Of a stretch of DNA of 64,000 bases, positions 43,577 to 53,210 are shown piece by piece. Position 1 is the stretch's first letter. Each line of letters opens with the position of its first letter. Under the pieces are notes generated by a model. The model was given only the letters and a program-made list of their open reading frames with translations. It was not told where the DNA came from and did no database searches. The position numbers and the translations under genes are program-made. This DNA is from Linnemannia hyalina (Eukaryota; Mortierellomycota; Mortierellomycetes; Mortierellales; Mortierellaceae): positions 3,363,501 to 3,427,500 of the forward strand of contig JAHRHY010000002.1 of NCBI GenBank assembly GCA_019671135.1, written 5' to 3'.

Positions 43577-46500
43577 TTATGAGCTTTGCGGCGACGGTCT
43601 TGCAAGGGAAGGGGGGCATCCGAGATGCTTAAGGTAATGCTTGCCGATGATAGCAATGTTGTGCGCACCCACCAAGTCTCGGTGAATCCACCGCCTGCAT
43701 TTCACACACGCACAGGTTCTCATCGAGGGCTTAGCAAGTCTTGTCGTCTCACCCTTGGAAACGCAGGTTGGGCACATTGTAGATGTAAGATATTCATCCA
43801 CTAACGCTACCTTGTACCCAAGGGCCATGCTCTATCAATTTTAAAAAGGACAAATGAATTAATATACTTGTGTATCCAGATCGCCATGGTATTGAAGGGA
43901 CATACGATACTAGTAGATACGACCACCCGTACATCGTCTTTCTACTCTCTCCTTTCTCATTATTACCTTCTGCTGTAGTCTGCGCAAGAACGTCGTGTGG
44001 ACCGATGTAAGGTTGAACCCTGTCCGAAAAGTCGCGTTTCCCAACGCGAAGAGGACCCTACGCCCTCCCATTGGGTTACTCTTCAATGCTTCTTTCACAA
44101 GTCGGAGCACGCCTGCCACCGCCATGTCCATCTCTGACAACTTTGCCATTCTATGTTGGTATACGGCCTTCTTCCAGTCCGACGATGAGTAGAATCCATG
44201 AATGATCGGTTCCAACTCGAAATACTGCCGTTGCGCGGATTTGAGGGCGTCCTCTGAGTCGTATTTTGTTGAATGGAGCGCATTCTCAAGATCATGCATC
44301 GAAGGTAGAAAAGTTGCCCTGTTCTTGTCATCCGTCTTCCTCGTCCAAAGGCTCGCGTCGACATTATCTGCGGGACCGGCTGCTGGGTGTTGTCGCCTCC
44401 ATTCCTGTTCCCATGCTCTGAAGGCGAGTGTTGGCTGATACAGTGATGCGCGCTTTACCAACAAGTTGACCACAGTTTTGTCATCGAGACGCACACAGAA
44501 CGCACCGCTCACGACTTCGCCTGGATCGATGCCAATCACCGCCACCGACTCCAAGTCTTGACCGAATGCTTCAATTATCGACTGTCGGGTTGGGTACTGG
44601 TTCTCGATACGTCGTAGAAACTCCTTACGACCCGGCGCCTGCCGACTCTTGGTGAGGTCATAGGCCAAAAGTTGCAGCTGATGGCCGTCCGTGCGGATGA
44701 AATTGTTCAATGCATACCGAAAGGAAGACTGTGCGCCTTGGATGTGAGGAGGGGTCGGCAATAGTGGGGGGTTGGAAGGCGGCGGCACTGCAGATGCTGA
44801 AGACGATGACGACGATCCGGCCGAGATGGATGCATTGTGTCGGGTTCGGTAATAGTTAATTCGATCTGTCAGGTGTCGTGCAAGTGGTCCTTGGTCATAG
44901 ATGGTGGGGTGGGCAGCCTTGAGTTCACTCATTGTAGCACTTCGTTTCCCGTATGTTGTTTGTTGTTTGTTTGCGAGCCGAACCGTATTTCGATCTCCAA
45001 TGAAAAGCATCTTGATGAGGTTCCCGAATGACGTATTGACTTGTAGGTTGGCCCAGTCGTGGCTATGAGGGCTGCCGCTCCAAATCAATCCGACTTGACC
45101 TGCATCTCTTCCCCAAAGGATACGCATCAGTCCCTCCTCCCTAATGTCGATAAAGCTGTCTGCCATCTTGGACTGGGTACAGAAACGTGGTCGGTTTGCC
45201 GCTGGAAGTGCCATGAGATAGTTCCAGCATGATCGGATGTGTCCAGGCTGATAGACAATTTTTTTCGACTTTTTCCTGGGGTTCTCATCATCGGCATCAT
45301 CGTCTAGAATAGTACCGTCATCGTCTAGAGTAGTGCCGTCATCACCAGGTTTGTCTTCATCCTCCTGTTCGACTTTTGGAAGTAGGGCGGGATCGAACTC
45401 CAGCTTCTCCATCTATTTTATTGCAAAAAGAAAAAAAGGCACAGTATTAGAATATGCAATACACTCTCTCCAATTATCAATGGCGCTTCATCAACGAATT
45501 GGGCGATTAGTACCTTTGTGCGTATAGTCTGTGGGAGCTTCTTGTAATGCAACTTCATAGCCAAACAGATCTTGGGCGCCAGATCATCGATGACAACACC
45601 GAGGGGTATGCTGGATGGGTTAACAGCCTTGAATCCCGGATGGAACCCCTTGAAGGCCGCAAAAATCGACACTGCCTCCGCCTGTGCTTCCTTCGACTTT
45701 GGCTTGTTGGCTGTAGGTCCTAGTGCTTTTGTCGAATCTCGGAGAACAAACGACAACAGATTCCCAATAACAATCTCTGCCCAGTCTGAATCCAGAATAT
45801 CCTCCAGAAAGGACGTCGGCGGCGAACTAGAGAGTAGCTCTCCAAGGATCCGCATTTCGAGCATCTTGTAGACAAAATGCTTGGCAGTATTGACGATAGA
45901 CACAGCCATATCAAGTCTCTGAGCAACCATGTCGACGTTCGCCGGGGTGAGATCGGTAGCTCGTTTCAGGCACCCCTTGACTGATCCAGTGGTAAGTGTG
46001 ACAGTGGCGAAAACAGACTTGAATGACTTCTTCAGAGCAGCATAACCAGGCCTGTCCTGGTGATAGTCAAGATGCTTCTTCTTCTTCTTTTTCTTGGCTA
46101 CAGGGGCAGTGGCAGCTTGTTCGTTGGTGGTAGCGGGATCCTTTGGCTTGTATGGTCGAGGGGTTGATGGTTTCAGACCAGACAATTCTACGTCCTCGAC
46201 GGGGCTGGCGTTCTCAAGGTTGACCGTTTGGGGTACGTATCGATCTGCTTGATCCGTCCGGGATCGGAATCTAGAAATAAACGCGCCAATGTTATGAAGA
46301 ATAATATTAGTACAGAAGCAATAGAAGTCAATACAAGTGGCTGGATATAACTGAAGATGACGCTAAAAAGTACTTACTTTGTCCTCTGCCATTTCTGCCT
46401 TCTCCTTGACCGGGCGCGTGAGCCATGGCGCATTTCTTGTTTTCTACTCTTTTTGTAGAGTGGAGGTGCCTGGTCGATAATAGGTGTGGGCGCTGATGGT

Positions 46501-48069
46501 CCTGTATGTGATGTTTGGCTCCTTGAGAAACGCTCCCAGTTGGTCTTCGCCTTTTTCATCTCAACTTCCTGAATGATAGTCGTGACAAGGCTGTGGATAT
46601 CGGGTGTGCTGGAAGTCGTTTCGGTCCCACCCATAGGTAAAGGATGCTCGGTGCACATCACGAACGCCTGAAGGGCATGATCGAACTGGCTGTCTTTTAC
46701 GTTCTTCTGGTACTGAGTTATCCCGACCCTGTTCAAGGACCTTTTAGCGTGTTTCTTATACAGTTGCATGTGTTTCCCATATTGGAGGTAGGACTCCTCT
46801 GCGATCTCCTGGAGCTTGTGGGCGCTGTCGTATACAATCTTCAAGTACTGAATGACGTGGTGTTTGAATTGTCCAAGTCGCTCCTGGTCGCTCAATCCGT
46901 CGAGTCCGTCCAATGTAAACGTCCGAACAATGTCAGCGTTCGACACCAAGCCATAGTAAGGAACGCCGTCGGTATAGTCGTTTGTTGTTAAAATACCAAG
47001 AAGAAGAAGGTGGGCTGGAGTGGGGAGCTGGTGTCGATCCATAAGGTCCTGCTTCTGGAATGTTTTCCACTGACTGCCGACAGGAATAGTGATCGATGTA
47101 GAGGCCTCATAGACCAACAGGTCAGAGTCTTTGGTGATGATTCGTACATCCTCCGGCTTGACGGCATTATTGAGACAACGGGCAATACAGCAGTCGGCTT
47201 GGTGGGGGCAGCGACATATTGTCCACCCCAGATTCTGAAGAGCATCCAGCACTTGTCTCGCGGCATCGGGTGGTGCCCGATAAACAGACTTTAGACGCCG
47301 GTATAGCCGTTTCGTCCCTTTGATCTTGTCTTCGTCGTAGTCCTCCATGAGTTTTCTCATCCGCGTTGTTAGATCACGGTCCCGTTTCTGATGGGCGTGC
47401 TCTTTCTCGACCGAACGGGGACCGTCGGCATGGATTGTTGTGCGCCCCTGTGAGACTTTTTTCATGAGGATGTCGTGAATAACCTGGCCTATGTGGCCAT
47501 AGTCCTATTGAAAACACAAAGCGATGAGATAGTATTAGGTATATTTCTTACAGCAGCTTTGTCTTTGCCGGTTGTATTTGAAAATCGAATGTACTTACAA
47601 TGCCTTTGTTTTCGGTACGTGTTGTTGTGAGAGTACCATTGCTGTCGAGAAAGATCTGAGCTGGTCCTCCTTGCAGTAGATGTTGGACCTGTGTCATAAG
47701 GTTTGTCGGAACCGAGCCAGGAGGGATCGCAACAAACGCAGGACCGGTCGATGTACTTGTGCCTGAGGGAGCTCCCAATGTGAGGCGAGCATGTTTGATG
47801 GATGGACTCCCCGACTCGGTCCCCTCAGACCCAGATGGCGAATGTGGATGTTTTTGTTCGCCTGGTACGTTGGTAGCGACAGTTGTTTTTAGTGAGTAGT
47901 GCAGTCGGGCCTGCCTGGCTTCGATGCTGACGGTTCCGTAAAATGCACGCGAGTTCAACAGGGCGAAAAACATCGCCGGAAAGTCCACATGGCATGTTTT
48001 TTGGGTGAGATCTTCCTCGGTTCCGTCGGAGGCCTCCTTGATCCATGAAGGAAGGACACTGATTCCCAT
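43577..48069 (-). CDS. XPG/FEN1-like nuclease joined to a TnpB/Fanzor-like RuvC nuclease, five exons
   Basis: Exons 48069-47599, 47504-46378, 46270-45514, 45412-43967 and 43831-43577 join in phase to 1351 residues. The N-terminal half is XPG-like: MGISVLPSWIKEA, Asp29 in HVDFPAMFFALL, Asp184 in HADGPRS, an XPG-I block (CPHQADCCIA, Asp261), Asp283/Asp285 in TKDSDLLVY and Asp333 in TTNDYTDGVPYYG. A Lys-rich helical middle (exon 3) follows. The C-terminal half (from residue 786) has a RuvC-I block (VIGIDPGEVVSG, Asp1081), helices ending HGFYSSSDWKK, a block VLFALGNATFRTG, then LVDEYLTSTMCPTC, CACVKC and RRWIHRDLVGAHNIAIIG (Asp1319). This is the layout of IS605 OrfB/TnpB and eukaryotic Fanzor. 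The protein may cut DNA under RNA guidance and process flaps, but that is inference. All joins are phase-consistent; an alternative is two adjacent genes, the second starting at Met 45412. Confidence 0.78.
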
Positions 48070-49329
48070 TCTTGAACTATGTTAAGAAAAGTGTGAGAGC
48101 TAGTGTGAGTCTTCTTGCTTGATAAGTTGTGAAAGGGTATAATGAGTACGGTTCGCAATCACATCCAGCATCGGCCTTACAGAATGGCTGTTGTGGGTTG
48201 CTTCGAAAGGGTGTGGCGAAGATATATGTAAAGTAGTATGTAGGTGGATGTGGAGGAATAGGTGGATGTGGAGGAGAGTGTGAGATGTGAGGTGTGCTGA
48301 GGAGAGTGTGGTTAGAGAGGAAGAAAGAAAGAGGGAAGAAGGAAAATGGAAGCGGGATTTTATAGGAAAAGTGGGCAGTGGAAAGGACAAAGGCTTACAT
48401 GTCGAGACCACTATCACTCAACACACACAAGCGATATAATCTATACCATTCAGGAACAAATCGCCAAAACAAAAGCCCAAAAATAACCTGACATTTCCAC
48501 GATAACTTGCTTCATGCATACCGTGGATCCATATCATACAGCAAGAAACCGTTTCCACAATAACCTGCTTCATGCATACCGTGGATGATGGTCACCATCA
48601 CAAACACCTTTTGTCTCTTTCATATCTCTTTCATGTCTCTTTCATGTCTCTTTTTGGTTCTCTCATTGTCCCTTTCTTTTTTCCTTTCGCCTCTCTCTCT
48701 CTCCCTCTTTGTTTCCATATCATACAGCAAGAAACCATTTCCACAATAACCTGCTTCATGCATACCGTGGATGATGGTCACCATCACAAACACCTTTTGT
48801 TCTCTCATTGTCCCTTTCTTTTTTCCTTTTGCCTCTCTCTCTCTCTCTTTGTTTCCACACCATGCAGCATGAAGTCACCAAAACAATAACCCAAGAGTTT
48901 ATTGTGGAAATGGCAGGGCTATGGTTTTGCTTCAAAAAAAACAAAAAAAAAGGCCTGTTTTATTCGTACCTTGGGTGATGGTCAACATCGCAAACCATAT
49001 TCTCGTTTTGCCTCTCTCATTGTATCTCTGCTTCTCTTGTTGGCCCTTTGAGCCCCTATTATCTCTCGCCCATATACAAAAGTACACACAGTAAACAAAT
49101 AACGAACCTTAAGTCAACCACACATTTGCACACTCATCACTCTACACTCTCCTGGAACAATAGCGTCAACCATATCCGCCTTTATCAAGCTGACTGAACT
49201 CGTCACGACGCCAATCTAGGCCAAGTCTGCAACGTCCGCAAATTTCTTTGAGCTCGAAACACTCCCCAACATCAACATCCACCATCAAGATGTCACCATC
49301 ATTAACCAGATTGTGCTGCTCAAACGTGA
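48070..49329. other. 5' flank of the XPG-Fanzor gene with tandem repeats
   Basis: The first 350 bases are purine-rich on the plus strand and probably hold the promoter. Repeats occupy 48494-48870. AT-rich sequence follows to about 49150. No separate gene is supported. Confidence 0.5.
48494..48870. repeat. Tandem/direct repeats with 58- and 186-base spacing
   Basis: The block TTTCCACAATAACCTGCTTC, with ATGCATACCGTGGAT after it, occurs at 48494, 48552 and 48738. The second and third copies share a longer unit that also includes GATGGTCACCATCACAAACA and the CT-rich stretch TCTCATTGTCCCTTTC. ATATCATACAGCAAGAAACC precedes copies two and three. A degenerate end of the unit (CACCATGCAGCATGAAGTCA) follows near 48858. 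Confidence 0.85.
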
Positions 49330-49738
49330 TGGGCGCACTGAGCGGGCGTATTCTGCCCGCCCTAGTCATTACTAACCATCCTTCGTCCCGCGACGCCAAG
49401 TATGCAACCTCTATCCGAACCCAAGGAGCGCGCCTAGAAACTATCGCAGACCTCGAGGACACTTATGGTCGTCGAGCTTGCGAGAGCAATCTTTGCTTCG
49501 TAAGTATATCTGAGAAAGTGTCGAATTCTGTTGGATGGGCTACGAATTCGTACTCACCTACCGTTCACCTCTGCTTTCGGCAATTCTTTGCATCTTTTGC
49601 AGGACCAAGAAAAAGCCTGAGAGGATATTGCTCTACCTCAACAGAGTCTCGGAGGGTCAGTTTGTGCAAGCCCACCAAGTCGAAGTGGATGCCATTCGGT
49701 CGGCTTCCAAGAAGCTACAAGTTATGTATGCTCCCAAG

Positions 49739-50145
49739 TGCCACTTTTGCCCCAAGGCTGCCAGGCCCCAGGTTGTCCAGGTTATGCGAAAATAGGCTTT
49801 GTCCTAGTTCCGTTGAACGCGCCATGGATTTCTGATATCGTCACGTGACTTTCGCCAGCTGACCATTCAAGATCCCAAACCCCAAGCCCCGTCTAATGTC
49901 CTAAGCCTCGGTCCAACATCCAAGCCCCGTCCAATGTCCAAGCGCCGCCTTGGTTCCTTCTGTTCATTCGGCCCTTAGCATAAATAAACCCCTTGTTCCC
50001 CTGTCTTGTTCCCCAGTCTGCAATAACTCACTTACATCTGTCCCCTGCCTTACTTCTGCACACTCTTCTTATTCCTTCCTTTTCCTTCATAATAAAATAT
50101 AACAAAAGCAATACACATTCTTCCAAGTCCTGTCTGACCATTGCA
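49739..50145. mobile_element. Solo LTR inserted in the Argonaute pseudogene
   Basis: The 407-base insert starts TGCCACTTTT, ends GACCATTGCA (TG...CA) and is flanked on both sides by CCAAG (49734-49738 and 50146-50150), a 5-base target duplication. Removing it with one CCAAG restores the Argonaute reading MYAPK-ITSVVVQKRHH without a gap. Inside are degenerate tandem 20-base units (about 49879-49945), a TATA-like ATAAATAAA near 49981 and AATAAAAT near 50091 as a possible polyadenylation signal. No internal element is left, so the copy arose by LTR-LTR recombination. Confidence 0.88.
49879..49945. repeat. Degenerate 20-base tandem units inside the solo LTR
   Basis: Units of the type CCAAGCCCCGTCTAATGTCC repeat three to four times with changes. 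Such repeats are common in the U3 part of LTRs. Confidence 0.6.
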
Positions 50146-50600
50146 CCAAGATCACGTCTGTCGTAGTCCAGAAGCGCCATCACAATCTCTTCTTTCTAAT
50201 GCAGAAGGGCCAGGCCGATCGATCGGGAAACTGTCCACCCGGAACTGTGGTCTACACTGGCATTGTTCATCCATTCCAATTTGATTTTACTTCCAGTAGC
50301 AAGCGGGTCTGACTGGAACTTCGAGACCTGCCCTCCACAACGTTCTCTGCGATGGGAGCTGATTTACATCGGACGGTCTCCAGACTCTAACCTACAGACT
50401 ATGCTACCTGTATGCTCGATGCACTCGATCCGTCTCTATGGTTTCTGCGGAGTACTATGCCCACCTGGTCGCGCAGCGAGCACGTTTCCACCAAGGGCGT
50501 GAATTGGAGCAAGGCCACGCCTTCGGAAGGATTGGGTGAGTCGATTACCTACGCGCCCGTAAAGCAGCAGCTTCAGAAGGGTATGTTATATACGAACCGT

Positions 50601-51125
50601 GCTAAGACGTTGAAGAGATATCTACATGGCAGAAAGCTGACCTTTTCGTATTGCTTTGCTTTTTCTGGTGATGTGGTTTATGTGAGCCCGGCCCTTCAGC
50701 CATTTGCTACCCTTGCTTGTCTGCAACCGCACTCGTGCGACCTCCCTTCCCCATCGCCCACAATACCGATTGGCTTGTTTTGAACTACATTTCGATAAAA
50801 AATAATGCAAGTTAACGATGGGTGTCCGTGAACGTTGGCTGGTTGTGACCACCGCGTCCGTGTATTGATTTTTATTTTTTTGCTTTATGAGGAAGTGAAA
50901 GAATTATAAGATGCTTGTGGAGACAAAGAGCTTTTCAAAAGGCTAAAACCAAAAAAAAAGAATGACTGTCCACAGTGTTTTAAGCGTTGGCGAGTTCAAG
51001 AAAAAAAGAAAAAAAAAAGACGCTCTCTATTCCTCAAGGGGTTGTTGAGATCAATCAGTCCTTATCATAAGCGAGGCCTGGTTCCACTGTTTAGTGCGAT
51101 GGTCCCTCGTGATTGTTCGACTCTA
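50601..51125. other. Intergenic
   Basis: The flank of the Argonaute remnant and the 3' region of the minus-strand membrane-protein gene. A-rich stretches occur near 50950-51020. No gene was seen. Confidence 0.45.
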
Positions 51126-51805
51126 TTAGCCGTTGGCTCGTCGACAGCCCTTATTAGCCCTCTGCTTGGCCTCCCGGATCTGTCGCTTAGCCTTGCGCAA
51201 GTCACCATGTCCCCAGATCATACTTAGGACTGCACAGGAAAGGAGGTACCCGACATAGGCGACCATGCTGACCAACCCGACGCCGCAGGCAACCAGCAGC
51301 GAGACTCCCAAAGCTGGGAGCAGGAAAATCAAGCTGAAAATTGCGAATCCTACCTAAACAGAGATAAGGTGATGATTGGCACATGCAGATGATAATGGGT
51401 TAGGGTAGGGAGTTTCGGATCAGTTTCGTCTATCAGGCTTTGGTATTCGAGTGCGTATTATCATTGTCATTGTGCCAAAGAAACATATCTCACTTCAACA
51501 ATGGTAAATCCAATCCCTCCAACGACCAAGGACCCAAGGGTGACAAACCCCATGAAGCCCATGAAGCAGCCCAAAGGAAAAGCCGACATGGCTCCAAACC
51601 CAACGACCCCAATCTTGACACTGGTGGGAGCTTGGACATATAGATTCTTGAGGTATCCCGCGGGAGGGAAAACATAGTGCTGGACTATACCCATCTGGTT
51701 GACAGACTCCAGTGCCGATTGAGCTTTGCTGGCGACGATCTGGGGGGTTTCATGGGTGGCGTCTCGGGCTTGGTCGACTTGTCGCTCGATGTTCGTTGTG
51801 GCCAT
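51126..51805 (-). CDS. Promethin/LDAF1-like small membrane protein, two exons
   Basis: Exon 1 (51805-51494) and exon 2 (51353-51126) join in phase 0 to 179 residues. A soluble N-terminus (MATTNIERQVDQARDATHET) is followed by two long hydrophobic hairpins: VKIGVVGFGAMSAFPLGCFM and GFVTLGSLVVGGIGFTIVE, then across the splice FAIFSLIFLLPALGVSLLVA and GVGLVSMVAYVGYLL. The C-terminus is basic and coiled (RKAKRQIREAKQRA). This size and hairpin layout, with Gly/Leu-rich segments and a central Pro, resemble the promethin (TMEM159/LDAF1) family, which works with seipin in lipid-droplet formation at the ER. The match is from pattern only; a generic four-helix membrane protein remains possible. Confidence 0.65.
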
Positions 51806-52185
51806 GGTGGGTGTTGGTGGTAACTTGCGATGGTTTTGCTGGGGTGGCAGTGACTGGAGGAGAAGGATGTGTGGGGTGAGGCTAAAGCAGCGGGATTGCG
51901 TTGAAGAGACAGACTCGGGTGGTGATACTGGTGCGTGAAGGGATGTGGATAGAAATAGTCAAAATGGAGGCGATCGTTGACCGTGTTGCAGTTGAAGGGG
52001 TGGAAAGAGCAGAAAGTGGGAAGAGGAAGTGAACATGAGAGCTGAGAAAATTATGGTTACCTACGATATCCAAGTATTACTTGCATTGAGGGAAAGTGAT
52101 GAGAGATCGGAGCATTTCTAAAAATCAAGTGCGATAGAGGCAATAGATGCGTCGTGTTGAGACATTACGCGTTGATTTGTTATCT
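51806..52185. other. Promoter region of the promethin-like gene
   Basis: G-rich leader on the plus strand near 51810-51950. No gene was seen. Confidence 0.5.
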
Positions 52186-52717
52186 TTAGAGCACGATAAA
52201 GAGAAAGGCAAGATAGAATCTTGAGGGCGGAGAGGCAATAAGGAGATCACGAGGACTCTCGTCGAACCTAATCTGGGATGGCTGTGTCGCCAGCAATCGC
52301 TGTATGTCTTCAACGAGAGTCGACGAGCCGGAGCTGGAGGGGTCGGAGGCGTTTGTTAGAGGAAGCAGTGTCGGCGATGTCCTCATCCTCGACGTCAACT
52401 GCTCGTTTTGGACTGCATGAAGCCTGCTGTGTAGATGTTGTTGTGTGAGTAGACATGCCCGCGTCATCGTCGTCGGTTGCTCGCTCTGGGCCGGATGAAG
52501 TCTGCTGTGTCGATGTTGTTGCGTGGTTAGACATATGACGTCGGGCCGACTTTGCAACGAACTGCGCCGTTTCATGGAAACTCAGCGCGTTCACCAACGC
52601 AAAAAACATCGATGATAAGTTGACTTCGCATCTCTTGGTCTGATCTTTCTTCACTCCGTCTGTCGCCTTGATCCAGCGCTCTTCTTTTTTTCCTTTCTGT
52701 CTTGGAGTCAATTTCAT
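52186..52717 (-). pseudogene. Decayed relative of the first exon of the XPG-Fanzor gene
   Basis: The minus-strand frame starting at 52717 reads RWIKATDGVKKDQTKRCEVN followed by LSSMFFALVNALSFHETAQF. It aligns with SWIKEASDGTEEDLTQKTCH and VDFPAMFFALLNSRAFYGTV of the gene at 43577-48069. In another frame near 52310-52210, TLVEDIQRLLATQPSQIRFD matches the exon-1 end LMTQVQHLLQGGPAQIFLDS. The MGI start is changed, the catalytic Asp position reads Asn (EVNLSS), and a frameshift separates the halves. The middle carries an internal duplication (HATTSTQQTSSGPERA and HTTTSTQQASCSPKRA). Nothing like exons 2-5 lies to the left, so it is a truncated relic. Confidence 0.72.
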
Positions 52718-53210
52718 TTATGGAGGTTGATTCAAACTCTCTTATTTTGAGTGAGAGGCGTCTGAATTGTCAGAGGGTTTTGACAACATTATCTTTTATA
52801 AAGGCTCGGCTCTGAGACTATTTTATCCACACTTATTGTTCTGCCTGTCCATCTCGCTGACGTTTAAAAGTGAAGGAAAAGTGATAGGAAGATAAGTTGA
52901 TATGGAAGTTCCTCTCGTGGTGGTTCCTCTTTTTTTATGTGACGGAGTGGGTGCTCTCTGTGTTTTTTTTTGTAAATATGGAGAGGACCCTGCTCGCAGA
53001 ATCAATCGAAGGGATAAATTTCGACCACAAAAAGCGGTCGAAAACAGACGAAGGGATAACTTCCAGCTTGATAACTTTTGGAGTATGTTTTATTAGAGAG
53101 TTATTCGTAATTGTAATGAAGGGATGGGAGTTTTTTTTGTGAGGCTATGAGTATTTTACAATATGTTCTTGTTGGTTTTAGGGGACTTTTTTTGTGCGTT
53201 TTTGTGGGTA
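52718..53210. other. Intergenic
   Basis: T-rich sequence between the XPG relic and the end of the next minus-strand gene. No gene was seen. Confidence 0.45.

Larger units (their letters stand above)
49330..50600 (+). pseudogene. Argonaute (PIWI domain) pseudogene split by a solo LTR
   Basis: Fragments follow the order of the Argonaute PIWI domain. AKYATSIRTQGARLETIADL ends near 49456. A 4-base insertion shifts the frame, then MVVELARAIFAS. An intron runs 49500-49602 (GTAAGT to TTTGCAG). Then KKKPERILLYLNRVSEGQFV and DAIRSASKKLQVMYAPK end at 49738. After the inserted LTR the frame resumes exactly at 50151 with ITSVVVQKRHHNLFF, GTVVYTGIVHPFQFDF (His of the catalytic tetrad region retained), a stop at 50308, then [20 protein letters not shown] and [15 protein letters not shown], and in another frame ITYAPVKQQLQKGMLYT. 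A second in-frame stop lies in GS*FTSDG near 50360. PAZ, MID and the start are not seen. The copy is dead; a functional relative should exist elsewhere in the genome. Confidence 0.88.

Noticed and set aside
48494..48870. Repeats considered as a CRISPR array
   Set aside because: Only three copies, irregular spacing, related spacers and a eukaryotic host.
49248..49835. 195-codon plus-strand open frame
   Set aside because: Only its middle part matches Argonaute; it reads through the pseudogene intron and into the solo LTR, so it is not a gene.
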